Source: Maritimibacter dapengensis (GTDB lineage: Bacteria; Pseudomonadota; Alphaproteobacteria; Rhodobacterales; Rhodobacteraceae). Taken from it: 64,000 bases of DNA. Below are positions 35,448-44,672 of this stretch, in pieces. The translations under genes and the position numbers were made by a program. The stretch covers positions 496,001 through 560,000 of the forward strand of contig NZ_JAHUZE010000003.1 in assembly GCF_019218265.1 (NCBI RefSeq). Direction: 5' to 3'. A model generated the notes under the pieces. The model was not told the origin of the DNA, searched no databases, and saw only the letters and a program-made list of their open reading frames with translations. Each line of letters begins with the position of its first letter. Within the stretch, counting starts at the first letter, position 1.

Positions 35448-36479
35448 TCAAAGGTTGTCTTCGACCCTGAGCCCGTCCGGGATTTCGTCCTGCGCATCGA
35501 GCACCAGCGCCGCCATGACGCGACCGACCTCAGGCGCGATCCCGAAGCCGATCTTGAAGCCACCATTGGCGACGAAATGGCCGTCGCGCCCCGGCCATGC
35601 GCCCAGCATGGGCGCACGCGTCCGCGCTCGGGGCCTCAGCCCGGCCCATCTCTCGATCACCGGCGCGTCGGCGAGCGCCGGCACCGCGGCGCGCGCCCGG
35701 TCGAGCACCTCGTCGAGCTGATCGTCGCAGGTGTTAGGCTCGTCGAAGTCCCGTTCCGTTGTGGAACCGATGGCGGTCGTCCCATCGGCATGGGGTACGA
35801 TATGCACCGTGTCCGCGAAAATCTGCGGCAGGTCGCGCGCGTCGAAATCGAGAAGCGCGGATTGCCCCTTGACCGGCGCCCCCACCAGACGCCCGCGCGC
35901 CTCGGTCATCTCGACGAGCCCCGCCGCGCCCGTGGCCCAGACCACCGCGCCTTCGTCCGGGGCTTCGGGCACAACGTCGCCCCCCTTCGCGCGGATCGCG
36001 GCGGCAAGGGCCGCGACCGCCTTGCGCGGAAACATCCGGGCGGTGAGCGTGTCATGGATCAGCCTGCCGGTGGGTGACAGGGGCGCCCATTCGCCCGCCT
36101 CGACGATCTCCCAAACATATCGGCCTTCCCACAATTCCCGCGCGGTCGCGGCACGGGCCTCGGCCAGCGCCAGCGCGTGATCGTCGGCGATGGGTTGCAG
36201 CCGCCCGGTTCGCGCGTAACTCGAGGGCAGACCGCCGACCTCCTCGACGTCGCGCCAGAACGCTTCGCCCCGGTCGAGCGCCGCGAATTGAAACGCCTTC
36301 TTTGCGTTCCAGTTCTCCGGCACATGCGGCGCGAGCGCGCCGACCAGCCCGCCCGACGCTCCGGCCCCGACCCCGCCGGGATCGACCACGCGCACTTTGG
36401 CCCCGCGCGACACGCAGGCCCAGGCGACGGCCAGCCCGAAGGCCCCCGCGCCGCGCACCGTCACATCGACCATTGCCAA
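35448..36479 (-). CDS. FAD-dependent oxidoreductase (DAAO fold; MnmC C-terminal-domain-like)
   Basis: A 343-residue glycine oxidase-fold flavoprotein. The dinucleotide motif is VRGAGAFGLAVAWAC at the N-terminus and the C-terminal FAD motif includes 'VANGGFKIGFGIAPEVGR'. It is divergent from an mnmD-type methyltransferase gene. In E. coli these two activities are fused in MnmC, so this protein probably removes the carboxymethyl group from cmnm5(s2)U in tRNA. A general amino-acid oxidase is the alternative. The start at TTG 36479 has a GGAGGG ribosome binding site at the ideal 8-base distance. ATG 36473 is the alternative. Confidence 0.78.
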   Translation of the reverse strand: MAMVDVTVRGAGAFGLAVAWACVSRGAKVRVVDPGGVGAGASGGLVGALAPHVPENWNAKKAFQFAALDRGEAFWRDVEEVGGLPSSYARTGRLQPIADDHALALAEARAATARELWEGRYVWEIVEAGEWAPLSPTGRLIHDTLTARMFPRKAVAALAAAIRAKGGDVVPEAPDEGAVVWATGAAGLVEMTEARGRLVGAPVKGQSALLDFDARDLPQIFADTVHIVPHADGTTAIGSTTERDFDEPNTCDDQLDEVLDRARAAVPALADAPVIERWAGLRPRARTRAPMLGAWPGRDGHFVANGGFKIGFGIAPEVGRVMAALVLDAQDEIPDGLRVEDNL

Positions 36480-36532
36480 GCCAGAGACCCTCCTGCATCG
36501 TCCGCGTCTCGGACCCTTCGATAGGCGAAACC

Positions 36533-37201
36533 ATGAGCGAGAACCAGAGCGCGGAGTTGGAGTGGCGGGACGGCATGGTGCCGGTCTCGACCCGGTTCGA
36601 CGATCCCTATTTCTCGATCCATGACGGGCTGGCGGAAACCCGGCACGTGTTTCTGGGGGGAAACGACCTTCCCGAACGCTGCGTGCCGGGGTTCCATGTC
36701 GCGGAGCTGGGATTTGGCACCGGTCTAAACATGCTGGCGATGGTGCTGGCCCTGCGCGAAAGCAACATCCCGATCCGCTACACCTCGTTCGAAGCCTACC
36801 CGATGGCGGTCGATGACATCGCCCGCGCGTTGGATACGTTTCCCGAGGCGCGCGCCGTGGCCGACCCCTTGCTTGCCGTCTGGGGTGCAGGGATCCGGTT
36901 CTTCACAATCGGCCCGCTCAGCGTGGACGTGATCGAAGGCGATGCGCGCGAAACGCTCCCGGCATGGGATAGACAAGCAGACGCCTGGTTCCTCGACGGC
37001 TTCTCGCCCGCCAAAAACCCGGAACTCTGGTCGCCTGACCTCATGGCGCAAGTCGCCCGCCACACCGCACCCGGCGGCACGGCGGCGACATACACCGCGG
37101 CGGGCTTCGTAAGGCGCGGTCTGGAGGACGCAGGCTTTGACGTCACCCGCGTGCCGGGATACGGGCGCAAGCGTCACATGACGGTTGCGAGGTTGCGATG
37201 A
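36533..37201 (+). CDS. mnmD: tRNA (5-methylaminomethyl-2-thiouridine) methyltransferase, MnmD-type
   Basis: A 222-residue SAM-dependent methyltransferase matching the N-terminal domain of MnmC. The SAM-binding loop is VAELGFGTGLNML. The family-defining 'QADAWFLDGFSPAKNPELW' and C-terminal 'YGRKRHMTVARL' are present. It converts nm5(s2)U to mnm5(s2)U at the wobble position of certain tRNAs. ATG 36533 starts the conserved protein; the frame continues upstream inside the divergent neighbour and is ignored. It overlaps the exporter gene by 4 bases. Confidence 0.9.
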   Translation: MSENQSAELEWRDGMVPVSTRFDDPYFSIHDGLAETRHVFLGGNDLPERCVPGFHVAELGFGTGLNMLAMVLALRESNIPIRYTSFEAYPMAVDDIARALDTFPEARAVADPLLAVWGAGIRFFTIGPLSVDVIEGDARETLPAWDRQADAWFLDGFSPAKNPELWSPDLMAQVARHTAPGGTAATYTAAGFVRRGLEDAGFDVTRVPGYGRKRHMTVARLR

Positions 37202-38100
37202 GCCAAAACAACACCCGCGCGGGCATCTTGCTGATGATAGCCGCCGTGTTCGTCTTCGCGGTGCAGGATGGCGTGTCACGCCTGCTCGCAGAAGAATACA
37301 ATGTCTGGATGATCGTGATGATCCGCTATTGGTTCTTCGCGCTGTTCGTCATCGCGGTCGCGGCGCGAAGCAAAGGCGGCATCCGCGCAGCCGCGCGCAC
37401 AAGCCAGCCAGTTCTACAGACTTTCCGCGGCGTGCTCCTGATCTTCGAGATCGTCGTGACCGTCTATGCCTTCGTCGTGCTCGGGCTGATCCCCACCCAC
37501 GCGCTCTTCGCCTCTTACCCGCTTATGATCGCGGCGCTGTCGGGCCCCGTGCTGGGCGAAAAGGTCGGGCCACGGCGCTGGGCAGCGATCGGGGTCGGCT
37601 TCATCGGTATCCTCATCATCCTGCGCCCCGGCCTTGCGGTGTTCGCGCCCGAGGCGCTCATCGCGCTCCTCGCTGCGCTTTTGTTCGCGATCTACGGCCT
37701 CGCCACCCGCTATGTCGCGCATCGCGATTCGGCGGCGACCTCGTTTTTCTGGACGGGCGTCACCGGCATGGTCGCGATCACCGCGATTGGCGCGTTTTAC
37801 TGGGAGCCGATGGCGCGGGAGGACTGGCTCTGGATGGGTCTGCTCTGCATCACCGGTGCGTCTGGGCATTACCTGCTCATCAAGTGCTACGAACAGGCCG
37901 AGGCCAGCGCGGTGCAGCCCTTCGCCTATTTCCAGCTCGTCTTCGTGTCGATCATCGCGATTAGCTTTTTCGGAGAAACCACGGACCTGCCAACGGTGAT
38001 TGGCGCGGCCATCGTCGTGGGCGCGGGGCTGTTCACGGTCTGGCGCGAGCGTCAGGTCAGCCGCAGATCTACCGCCGCTTCAGCATTGAGACGAAGTTGA
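37198..38100 (+). CDS. EamA/DMT-family transporter
   Basis: A 300-residue membrane protein with ten predicted helices in two EamA repeats, the usual drug/metabolite exporter layout. Features are 'AAVFVFAVQDGVSRLLAEEY' in helix 1 and 'FAYFQLVFVSIIAISFFGE' near the end. It begins in the stop of mnmD (ATGA). Its 3' end overlaps the convergent transglycosylase gene by 32 bases. The exported compound is unknown. Confidence 0.88.
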   Translation: MSQNNTRAGILLMIAAVFVFAVQDGVSRLLAEEYNVWMIVMIRYWFFALFVIAVAARSKGGIRAAARTSQPVLQTFRGVLLIFEIVVTVYAFVVLGLIPTHALFASYPLMIAALSGPVLGEKVGPRRWAAIGVGFIGILIILRPGLAVFAPEALIALLAALLFAIYGLATRYVAHRDSAATSFFWTGVTGMVAITAIGAFYWEPMAREDWLWMGLLCITGASGHYLLIKCYEQAEASAVQPFAYFQLVFVSIIAISFFGETTDLPTVIGAAIVVGAGLFTVWRERQVSRRSTAASALRRS

Positions 38101-40039
38101 GCGGGCCACCCGGCACGTCGCCCGCGCGCCGTGCTTCGTAGATCGGCAGGCTTTCGGTCACGCGCATAACATAGGTCTGGGTTTCGTTGAACGGGATCAT
38201 TTCGATCCAATCCACGATATCCACGTCCGGGTCGCGCGGGTCGCCCAGCGTTTTCTGCCAGGAATTCGCGCGACCGGGGCCTGCGTTATAAGCCACCGCG
38301 ATCAGGATCGGGTTGTTGCCATAACGCTCCATCAACCACGCGAGGTACTCGCTGCCGAGCCGCGTGTTGTACTGCTTGTCCGCCGTGAGTTTCGCGCGGA
38401 CGTAATCCACCCCGACCCGGTTCGCCATGTCCTTCGCGGTTCCGGGCATGAGCTGCATCAGCCCCATCGCCCCGGCATGGGACGAAACTTCGTGGTCGAA
38501 CTCGCTCTCCCGGCGCGCGATGGACAATTCCAGAGCGCGGGGCACCGTCGGATTGCCGCGGCCGATCTCGGGGACCGGGAAGTAGGATGCTTCCAACACC
38601 TTCTCGAAGTTCACCGCGTGTTTGGCCATGACCAGCGCGACATGATGCGCATCCACGCTCATCGCCCAGTCGCCCAAGGCCCCGGTTTCGGCCCGGTCCA
38701 GACGCTCGGACAGATGCACCACCATGCGTTCGGTCAGGTAAGTCTCGCCCGCCGCCCATGTGAGCCGCGCGGCCTCCATGATTGGCGTGCCCCAGAAACT
38801 CGCTTGCCGGAAGTCGGGGAACTCCTCGGTCCCGGCCAGCTTCGGGTCGAGCGGCAACCCGGCCTTCTCCGCAGACAAGAGCCCGTAGAACGCCGTCTGG
38901 TGCTCGCCCCCGAAGGCATAGGCCGCGCGGGCGGCTTCGGCATTGCCCAAAGCTTCATGTGCGCGGCCTTCCCAGTACCCGGCGCGGCTCAGGCTGATCG
39001 GCGTGTCCACCGTCGTGCGAAAGGTCTGAAAATGCTTCAGCGCGTCTTCCGGCCGGTCGAGGAACCGAAGCGCGAGATAACCGGCGAGCCATTCGCTGTC
39101 CTCCCGGTTCCACCCCTCGTCGATATGGTGATTTGCGGCGAGGTCATAGGCGGTCTCATAGCGCCCCTCCCGCATCGCCCAACGGGCGAGGTTTCGGCGC
39201 TGATATCCCCATTCGTCCGGCTTTCCGAGGCTCTCCGCGCTCCCCGACCGTTCGAGAATCAGCTCGATCGTGTCGTCGTTGCGCCCCTTTCGCGCCCGCC
39301 ACAGCATCCGCTCATAGGCAAGGCCGGGATCGTCGGCGAGCGCGTCGGGCACTTTCTCGATCATCCCGTCCACGCCGGGTTTATCGTCCCTGAGCCCGAT
39401 CCGGGCGCGGGCGAGAATCTGGTGCTCCGTGTCGATGCGAGCCATGTGCCGCTCGGCCTGACTTTCAAGCCCCCGCCACAACAGCATGTCCATGCGCTGC
39501 CAGTGAAATTCGGCCAGCGTCTTTGGCCAGACCACCATGAACAGCGCTTCTTCCTCGCTCGTCAGCGCGAAGTTGGTCCAGGCGCGCCGCGCCTCTGCCA
39601 TTGCCGCGTCTTTCTCGCCGCTTTCCCACAGCGCGCGGGCGTAGCGCAGCGATCCGGTACCTGTCTCGGGCTTCACATCCGCGAAGAACGCCAGCACGTC
39701 CGACCGCCGCGCATCCTCTGGAATGGTCTTCTCCGACCGTTCGCGCAGCAAGTCGATCCCCGGCCAGTCGCCGCGTCGTTCCAGAAACGCCTGCGTTTCG
39801 GCAAAACTGCCCTGGCTCGCCCTCAGGCGGTTCCACTGGATCACGTCCCACGGCAGCGACTCTTCCGGCCCGGCCGCAACGAGCGCCGCGTCCCATTTTC
39901 CGTCCCGCATCAGGTCGAGCGCATTTTTCAGGGCCACGACCTCGCCTTCGTCCTGCGCCGGGGCGGACGTTGCGGCCACAATAGCCGTGAGCAGGGCAGC
40001 AAGGAAAAGGCGGGCGTCGGTCAGGGCGCGTCTCATCAT
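38069..40039 (-). CDS. Soluble lytic murein transglycosylase (Slt70-like)
   Basis: A 656-residue periplasmic enzyme with a signal peptide (MMRRALTDARLFLAALLTAI, then VAATSAPAQ). A long alpha-helical superhelix follows (TPR-like, about residues 30-470). The C-terminal lysozyme-like domain has the catalytic glutamate in ARRESEF, then 'SHAGAMGLMQLMPGTA' and 'AVAYNAGPGRANSW'. It cleaves peptidoglycan with formation of 1,6-anhydromuropeptides. ATG 40039 (or 40036) is chosen because it begins the signal peptide; the frame start at 40090 adds 17 non-signal residues. Divergent from dapA. Confidence 0.93.
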   Translation of the reverse strand: MMRRALTDARLFLAALLTAIVAATSAPAQDEGEVVALKNALDLMRDGKWDAALVAAGPEESLPWDVIQWNRLRASQGSFAETQAFLERRGDWPGIDLLRERSEKTIPEDARRSDVLAFFADVKPETGTGSLRYARALWESGEKDAAMAEARRAWTNFALTSEEEALFMVVWPKTLAEFHWQRMDMLLWRGLESQAERHMARIDTEHQILARARIGLRDDKPGVDGMIEKVPDALADDPGLAYERMLWRARKGRNDDTIELILERSGSAESLGKPDEWGYQRRNLARWAMREGRYETAYDLAANHHIDEGWNREDSEWLAGYLALRFLDRPEDALKHFQTFRTTVDTPISLSRAGYWEGRAHEALGNAEAARAAYAFGGEHQTAFYGLLSAEKAGLPLDPKLAGTEEFPDFRQASFWGTPIMEAARLTWAAGETYLTERMVVHLSERLDRAETGALGDWAMSVDAHHVALVMAKHAVNFEKVLEASYFPVPEIGRGNPTVPRALELSIARRESEFDHEVSSHAGAMGLMQLMPGTAKDMANRVGVDYVRAKLTADKQYNTRLGSEYLAWLMERYGNNPILIAVAYNAGPGRANSWQKTLGDPRDPDVDIVDWIEMIPFNETQTYVMRVTESLPIYEARRAGDVPGGPLNFVSMLKRR

Positions 40040-40191
40040 GAGCGCATAGGTAGCGCATCGAAAAAGCGCTTCAACACACATTCTTGGCATTTCGGCGGAT
40101 CGCGGCTAGTTTCCGCGCGTTTTCACGCCGGGCGACTCACCGCGCGGCTCATAGGGTATCAACGGCCCTCAACGACAGACAGGAGCGTGAC

Positions 40192-41064
40192 ATGCTGAAA
40201 GGTTCCATCCCGGCCCTTGTGACGCCGTTCAAGAACGGCAAAGTGGATGTCGATGCGCTCAAACGTCTGGTGGACTGGCATGTCGATCAGGGGTCGCACG
40301 GGCTGGTCCCGGTGGGCACGACCGGGGAAAGCCCGACGCTTCTGCACGAAGAGCATGAGCTTGTCGTGAAAACCGTGGTCGAGCATGCCGCCGGTCGGCT
40401 CAAGGTGATTGCCGGCTCCGGGTCGAACAACACGGTCGAGGCGCTGCATTTCACCCAGTTCGCAAAGAACGTGGGCGCGGATGCCGCGCTGGTGGTGACG
40501 CCCTACTACAACAAGCCGACGCAACAGGGGCTGATCGCCCATTTCCTTGCGGTGGCCGAGGTGGGCCTGCCGATCATCATCTATAACATTCCGGGTCGCT
40601 CCGCCGTGGACATGGCGCCCGCGACCATGGCCGAGCTTGCCAAGCACGAGATGATCATCGGCGTGAAGGATGCGACCGGTGATCTTGCGCGCGTGGCGTG
40701 GCAGCGCGACCTTTGCGGGCGCGACTTCATCCAACTGTCCGGCGAAGATCCGACCGCGCATGGCTTCAACGCAATGGGCGGGGTCGGCTGCATCTCGGTC
40801 ACGGCCAATGTCGCCCCGGCGCTGTGTTCAGAGCTTCAGGAAGCCACGCTGGAAGGCGACTATGGCCGTGCGCTCGACATTCAGGACCGTTTGATGCCGC
40901 TCCACCGCGCAGTGTTCATGGAGCCGGGCGTGGCCGGTGCCAAATATGGCATGGCCAAGCTGGGCCTCATCGAAGAGGACGTGCGCCTGCCGCTCATGCC
41001 GCTCGCGGACGAAACCCGCGCGGCGATGGATGCGGCGATGACCCATGCGGGGCTGATCAACTGA
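40192..41064 (+). CDS. dapA: 4-hydroxy-tetrahydrodipicolinate synthase
   Basis: A 290-residue class I aldolase-fold enzyme. It condenses pyruvate with aspartate semialdehyde in lysine and diaminopimelate synthesis. The Schiff-base lysine is K159 in GVKDATGDL, the tyrosine of the proton relay is Y131 in IIIYNIPGR, and [10 protein letters not shown] carries the conserved threonines. ATG 40192 has an AGGAG ribosome binding site at 40181-40185. The pathway position next to smpB and a transglycosylase is common in Rhodobacterales. Confidence 0.96.
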   Translation: MLKGSIPALVTPFKNGKVDVDALKRLVDWHVDQGSHGLVPVGTTGESPTLLHEEHELVVKTVVEHAAGRLKVIAGSGSNNTVEALHFTQFAKNVGADAALVVTPYYNKPTQQGLIAHFLAVAEVGLPIIIYNIPGRSAVDMAPATMAELAKHEMIIGVKDATGDLARVAWQRDLCGRDFIQLSGEDPTAHGFNAMGGVGCISVTANVAPALCSELQEATLEGDYGRALDIQDRLMPLHRAVFMEPGVAGAKYGMAKLGLIEEDVRLPLMPLADETRAAMDAAMTHAGLIN

Positions 41065-41513
41065 TCCGCGTCCGGCGCTACCGGCCGGACGACGCCCCGG
41101 CGCTGGCCGAGGTCTTTCACGCGGCGGTCCACGGGGCCGCCGCAGCGCATTACACCGCCGCCCAACGCGCCGCATGGTCCCCCGCGCCACGGCCCGAGAT
41201 ATTCGCGGACCGCGAAGCCGACGGGCGGATGGTCTTCGTCGCGGACAGCGGCGGCGTAACCGGCTTCATCGAGCTGGAGCGGGACGGCCACATCGACTGC
41301 TTCTACACCCACCCCCGCGGTGCAGGCCCGGCGCTCTACGACGCGCTGGAAGAGGCGGCACGCACCCTCGGCCTCTCGGCACTCTTCGTCGAAGCCAGCG
41401 AAACCGCCCGACCCTTTTTCGAGGCGCGGGGTTTCGTCGTGGAGCAGCGGCGCGAGGTCGAACGACAGGGCGTCGAACTTCATAATTATCGCATGAGCAT
41501 GGCGCTGGGGTAG
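41061..41513 (+). CDS. GNAT-family N-acetyltransferase with probable CTG start
   Basis: About 150 residues with the GNAT order: '[20 protein letters not shown]' at the N-terminus, '[20 protein letters not shown]' in the core, the acetyl-CoA region [18 protein letters not shown], and '[19 protein letters not shown]' in the last strand-helix. There is no ATG, GTG or TTG in frame at the right place. CTG 41061 overlaps the dapA stop (CTGA) and gives exactly the family N-terminus, so translation probably begins there by coupling. The acetylated substrate is unknown. Confidence 0.78.
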   Translation: MIRVRRYRPDDAPALAEVFHAAVHGAAAAHYTAAQRAAWSPAPRPEIFADREADGRMVFVADSGGVTGFIELERDGHIDCFYTHPRGAGPALYDALEEAARTLGLSALFVEASETARPFFEARGFVVEQRREVERQGVELHNYRMSMALG

Positions 41514-41660
41514 GGCACTCTTGTTCCTTTGAGTTGGTGAGCGCATAGGCGTGATCGGAGCAGTTGCGATGACCGGATTGAGCCTACTCCTGACTTTGCC
41601 GTTTCAGAAATGATGCTCTAAAGATCGACTTGCTGCCGACTGTCATGCTTGGGGCCGTGA

Positions 41661-41999
41661 ATGCGAGTTTTTTGGAAAATGTTCGGCGCGGCTGTGGCCG
41701 GTTCTTTGACGACCTGGCTACTCTTCGTAGCAATAAACCGACCAGCCGAGCACCAATACCTCATCACCACAACATCCTATTATTTCAAGCGCATGTCTGA
41801 AATTGAAAACACTGGCGTTGCATCTTTCGCTGACTGCAGGCTTCAACGAGGTGACGCTTCCGACCGAAGAATGGGAGTTGCGATGTTTGGTCTTTGTAGG
41901 AGCGAGACTGAGACCGTAGTATATTCCTTCACTATCGCGTTAAGCCCTACTGCGACCTTCGTTTACGATGACATGGAAGTGCGAAGCGTTGGTGATTGA
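41661..41999 (+). CDS. Hypothetical membrane-anchored protein
   Basis: A 112-residue protein I do not recognise. It has a single N-terminal hydrophobic segment (about residues 7-25, FGAAVAGSLTTWLLFVAIN) followed by a polar domain with two cysteines (C59, C79 by my count). The gene is distinctly less GC-rich than its neighbours and uses A/T-ending codons, as does the whole stretch 41.5-42.7 kb. This suggests a transferred or recently acquired segment. No ribosome binding site is obvious. Confidence 0.5.
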   Translation: MRVFWKMFGAAVAGSLTTWLLFVAINRPAEHQYLITTTSYYFKRMSEIENTGVASFADCRLQRGDASDRRMGVAMFGLCRSETETVVYSFTIALSPTATFVYDDMEVRSVGD

Positions 42000-42110
42000 C
42001 GTCGGCTTCGTCCGCATTTTCGCCGTGCGTGCATGTAGCAAAGAGGCTCCGATCAAGCCCTAACGAACCGAATCCAAGCAGTCGCAGCACTCGCTACTTT
42101 CGAAGAAAAA

Positions 42111-42629
42111 CTAGTTCGCTTGAAGCTCGGCGATGACAGCATCAACTACTGCATAACCCGCGCGTGATAGATGAGGGCACTTAATCAGCTTTCCATCAGT
42201 CCAGCCGGCGAGATGATTTGCCGCTGGCACGCCATGTGCGATGATTGTGTTGGGTTTCAATGTTGCCAACATTAGATCAAAGGCCGCTGTGTCGCTGTCC
42301 GGCATATTTGCCATTCTTGTTGATGGAACAGCGAAAATGTTGGTCTCTAGGATGTCTGGTATTGACGCCCTCAAACGGTCAATTCGGCGGCGCGTAGCGG
42401 AAGGACCTTTTCCGCGCTTCTCTCGTTCAGCATCATAGTCATTGCGCCATGACTGAAGATCGAAACCGCTGTCCGAGGACCAATACTGCCACCAGTCGCC
42501 GCCTGTAGTCGCGGCGTTGTATCCTACAACCCACGTGGCGCAATCCGAAGGGAAGCCATCGCAAACAAAAGGCCTGTGTCTTGATGGTCTACCAATTATT
42601 GTCGCAAGCTTTTCTTCGAAATCAGTCAT
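42111..42629 (-). CDS. Hypothetical protein with uracil-DNA glycosylase-superfamily features
   Basis: A 172-residue protein. 'FVCDGFPSDCATWVVGYNAA' resembles the first active-site motif of the UDG superfamily (GxNPA). 'LETNIFAVPS' fits the middle strand, and 'CPHLSRAG' is in the position of the HPS-type second motif. This is a fold-level guess. Base composition is lower in GC than the surrounding genes, like the neighbouring membrane protein, so the two may form one acquired islet. It reads convergently with that gene. Confidence 0.55.
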   Translation of the reverse strand: MTDFEEKLATIIGRPSRHRPFVCDGFPSDCATWVVGYNAATTGGDWWQYWSSDSGFDLQSWRNDYDAEREKRGKGPSATRRRIDRLRASIPDILETNIFAVPSTRMANMPDSDTAAFDLMLATLKPNTIIAHGVPAANHLAGWTDGKLIKCPHLSRAGYAVVDAVIAELQAN

Positions 42630-42729
42630 TGGTTGACGTTTGCAAGGGTTTGTTGCGTGTGCAAGCTAGATCCTCGTCATCACCGGCAGCGGTCCCCCAC
42701 CAACCAAACCCTCCGCGTACCAGTCCCCG

Positions 42730-43173
42730 TCAGTCGCCCCAACCCGCCGATAGCATCCGCATCCTTGGCGCATGCCGCCGCCCGTACATGAACCGTGCCC
42801 ATGCTCGGAATATCGGCGTGCGCCAGCCTGCGTCGATCTCGATCCGGTCGGTCAGGCGGCTGCCCTCTGCGGTCGGCTCGACCGTCACGGTATGCTGCCA
42901 GGACCGCACGCCCATGCCCCGCTCGGACGAGCGCAGCACCATCGCGTCGTCGTCGCATTCCACGACTTCCATGTAATAAGGCTGCGGCGGAAGCCGACCG
43001 AAGAGCGAGGTCGTGACGTCCATCTTTTGCCCCGTCACGGTCCGCCCCTCGGGCACGCCTTCGAAGGTGACGAGCCCGTCCATGACCTCCTTCAACGCGT
43101 CGTAATCCGTGGCGAGCGCCCAGACACGTTCGGGCGGGAATGGGTAGTCGTGGGTAAGGATGACCGGCTTCAT
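42730..43173 (-). CDS. SRPBCC (START-like) family protein
   Basis: A 147-residue protein with the pattern of the SRPBCC/polyketide-cyclase fold: N-terminal 'LTHDYPFPPERVWALATDYD', a central beta sheet ('YYMEVVECDDDAMVLRSSERG', 'WQHTVTVEPTAEGSRLTDRI') and a C-terminal amphipathic helix. Such proteins bind hydrophobic ligands; no specific role is evident. GC content returns to the genome average here. Divergent from smpB. Confidence 0.7.
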   Translation of the reverse strand: MKPVILTHDYPFPPERVWALATDYDALKEVMDGLVTFEGVPEGRTVTGQKMDVTTSLFGRLPPQPYYMEVVECDDDAMVLRSSERGMGVRSWQHTVTVEPTAEGSRLTDRIEIDAGWRTPIFRAWARFMYGRRHAPRMRMLSAGWGD

Positions 43174-43247
43174 GGCCGCGAGATTAGCGTCGAATTCCGG
43201 GTGGGCAACCTTCCCTCGCCCAGCCGGCTCGCCTATATGGGGGGACC

Positions 43248-43724
43248 ATGGCCAAGAAAGACGACAACCCTAACTACAAGGTGATCGCCGAGAACCGGCG
43301 GGCGCGGCACGATTACGCGATCGAGGACGACATCGAATGCGGGATCCAGTTGCAGGGCTCCGAGGTGAAATCGCTGCGCACCAACACGGCCAACATCGCC
43401 GAAAGCTACGCGGCGGTGGAGGATGGCGAGCTGTGGCTGGTGAACAGCTATATCGCGCCCTACGAGCAGGCCAAGACCTGGGGGCATGAGGAACGTCGCC
43501 GCCGCAAGCTGCTGGTCTCGAAGAAAGAGCTGTCGCGCCTCTGGAACGACACCCAACGCAAGGGCATGACCATCGTGCCGCTCGTGCTCTACTTCAACCA
43601 CAAGGGCATCGCGAAGCTGAAGGTCGGGATCGCCAAGGGCAAGAAGCTTCATGACAAGCGCGCCGACAAAGCCAAACAGGATTGGAACCGCCAGAAGCAG
43701 AGGCTTCTGAAACAGAACGGTTAG
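43248..43724 (+). CDS. smpB: SsrA-binding protein
   Basis: A 158-residue SmpB with '[20 protein letters not shown]', '[14 protein letters not shown]', 'KLLVSKKEL' and the basic tail '[18 protein letters not shown]'. It binds tmRNA and delivers it to stalled ribosomes. The tmRNA gene itself is not in this window. It ends overlapping a convergent VOC gene by 4 bases. Confidence 0.97.
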   Translation: MAKKDDNPNYKVIAENRRARHDYAIEDDIECGIQLQGSEVKSLRTNTANIAESYAAVEDGELWLVNSYIAPYEQAKTWGHEERRRRKLLVSKKELSRLWNDTQRKGMTIVPLVLYFNHKGIAKLKVGIAKGKKLHDKRADKAKQDWNRQKQRLLKQNG

Positions 43725-44089
43725 CCGCCCGCCGGTTCCCACAATTCGATCGGGTTGCCTTCCGGGTCGTGGATACGGGCGAACCGGCCCACGCCCTCCA
43801 TTTCCTCTTCGCGGCTGATGTCGATGTCAGCCTCACGCAATTGCGCCAGCATGGCGTCGAGGTCGTTCACCCGGAAATTCAGCATGAACGCCTGATCGTC
43901 ACGACCGAAATAGTCGGTATCGGCAGAGAAGGGCGCGAAGACGGTCGGTCCGGCCTCCTGGATCCAAGGCGCATCGTCCGGGCCTTCGGGCACGAGGTTG
44001 ACCCCAAGCGTGTCGCGATACCACGCGGCCAACGCCTTCGTGTCCTGCGCCCGGAAGAAGAACCCGCCGATTCCCGTCACCTTTTCCAT
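43721..44089 (-). CDS. VOC (glyoxalase/bleomycin-resistance) family protein
   Basis: A 122-residue two-beta-alpha-beta3 protein. '[21 protein letters not shown]' and '[16 protein letters not shown]' are the classic start and end of single-domain VOC proteins, the last glutamate being a metal ligand. Function is unknown. It lies 1 base downstream of a GyrI-like gene in the same direction, so they are probably co-transcribed. Confidence 0.85.
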   Translation of the reverse strand: MEKVTGIGGFFFRAQDTKALAAWYRDTLGVNLVPEGPDDAPWIQEAGPTVFAPFSADTDYFGRDDQAFMLNFRVNDLDAMLAQLREADIDISREEEMEGVGRFARIHDPEGNPIELWEPAGG

Positions 44090-44090
44090 C

Positions 44091-44570
44091 TCACGTTCCT
44101 TTCGTGACCGGCACCCAGATCTCGTAACTCATCGTGCCGTTGTCCGGGTTCGAGTCCTCCGGATAAAGCTCGAACACCGCGCCTTCACGTGGCGCGAAAC
44201 CGGATGACGGAAGCCATTCCGCGAACACCTTGTCGAAGTATTGCGGCATCTCGGTCATCGGCGTGCGCAGACAGAACCGCGCATAGGTGCCCGCCGACAG
44301 GTGGATGTGACAGGTGCCCTCCGGCTGCGGCGCGTCGGCATCGTCGATCTCGACGCCCACGCCGTAACGAAACGACCCGTCTGGCCGCGCATCCATCGAC
44401 ACCCCGTAAAGCACCGGGCTGATGACGGTTTGCATCTCACCCCGGAGCGCGAAGAACTTTTCATAGAGCTGCGGAATCTCGCCACGCCGGGACATATCGT
44501 AGTCATCGGCAAGTCCGACGAGGGTCTTCGCGCTGACCATCAGAATGTCGGGTTCGGGAAGCGTCACCAT
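44091..44570 (-). CDS. GyrI-like / AraC effector-binding domain protein
   Basis: A 159-residue SHS2-type small-molecule-binding protein without a DNA-binding domain. Family features are 'LVGLADDYDMSRRGEIPQLYEKF', 'YGVSMDARPDGSFRYGVGVEI', 'AGTYARFCL' and the C-terminal 'FELYPEDSNPDNGTMSYEIWVPV'. Stand-alone members bind or hydrolyse small amphipathic compounds or protect gyrase. The specific role is unknown. First gene of a two-gene unit with the VOC gene. Confidence 0.8.
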   Translation of the reverse strand: MVTLPEPDILMVSAKTLVGLADDYDMSRRGEIPQLYEKFFALRGEMQTVISPVLYGVSMDARPDGSFRYGVGVEIDDADAPQPEGTCHIHLSAGTYARFCLRTPMTEMPQYFDKVFAEWLPSSGFAPREGAVFELYPEDSNPDNGTMSYEIWVPVTKGT

Positions 44571-44672
44571 GATCGTATCCTCGTATCCTGCTGAACCACT
44601 GTGTCGGTTTTCACGCGTCTTGTCACCTTTGGGCGGTTCAATCCGGCCTTAGATCATTACAATCCGCCGAAA

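Noticed and set aside
38477-40198. 573-codon frame on the plus strand opposite the lytic transglycosylase
   Set aside because: Antisense shadow that also runs into the dapA upstream region; no ribosome binding site or domain.
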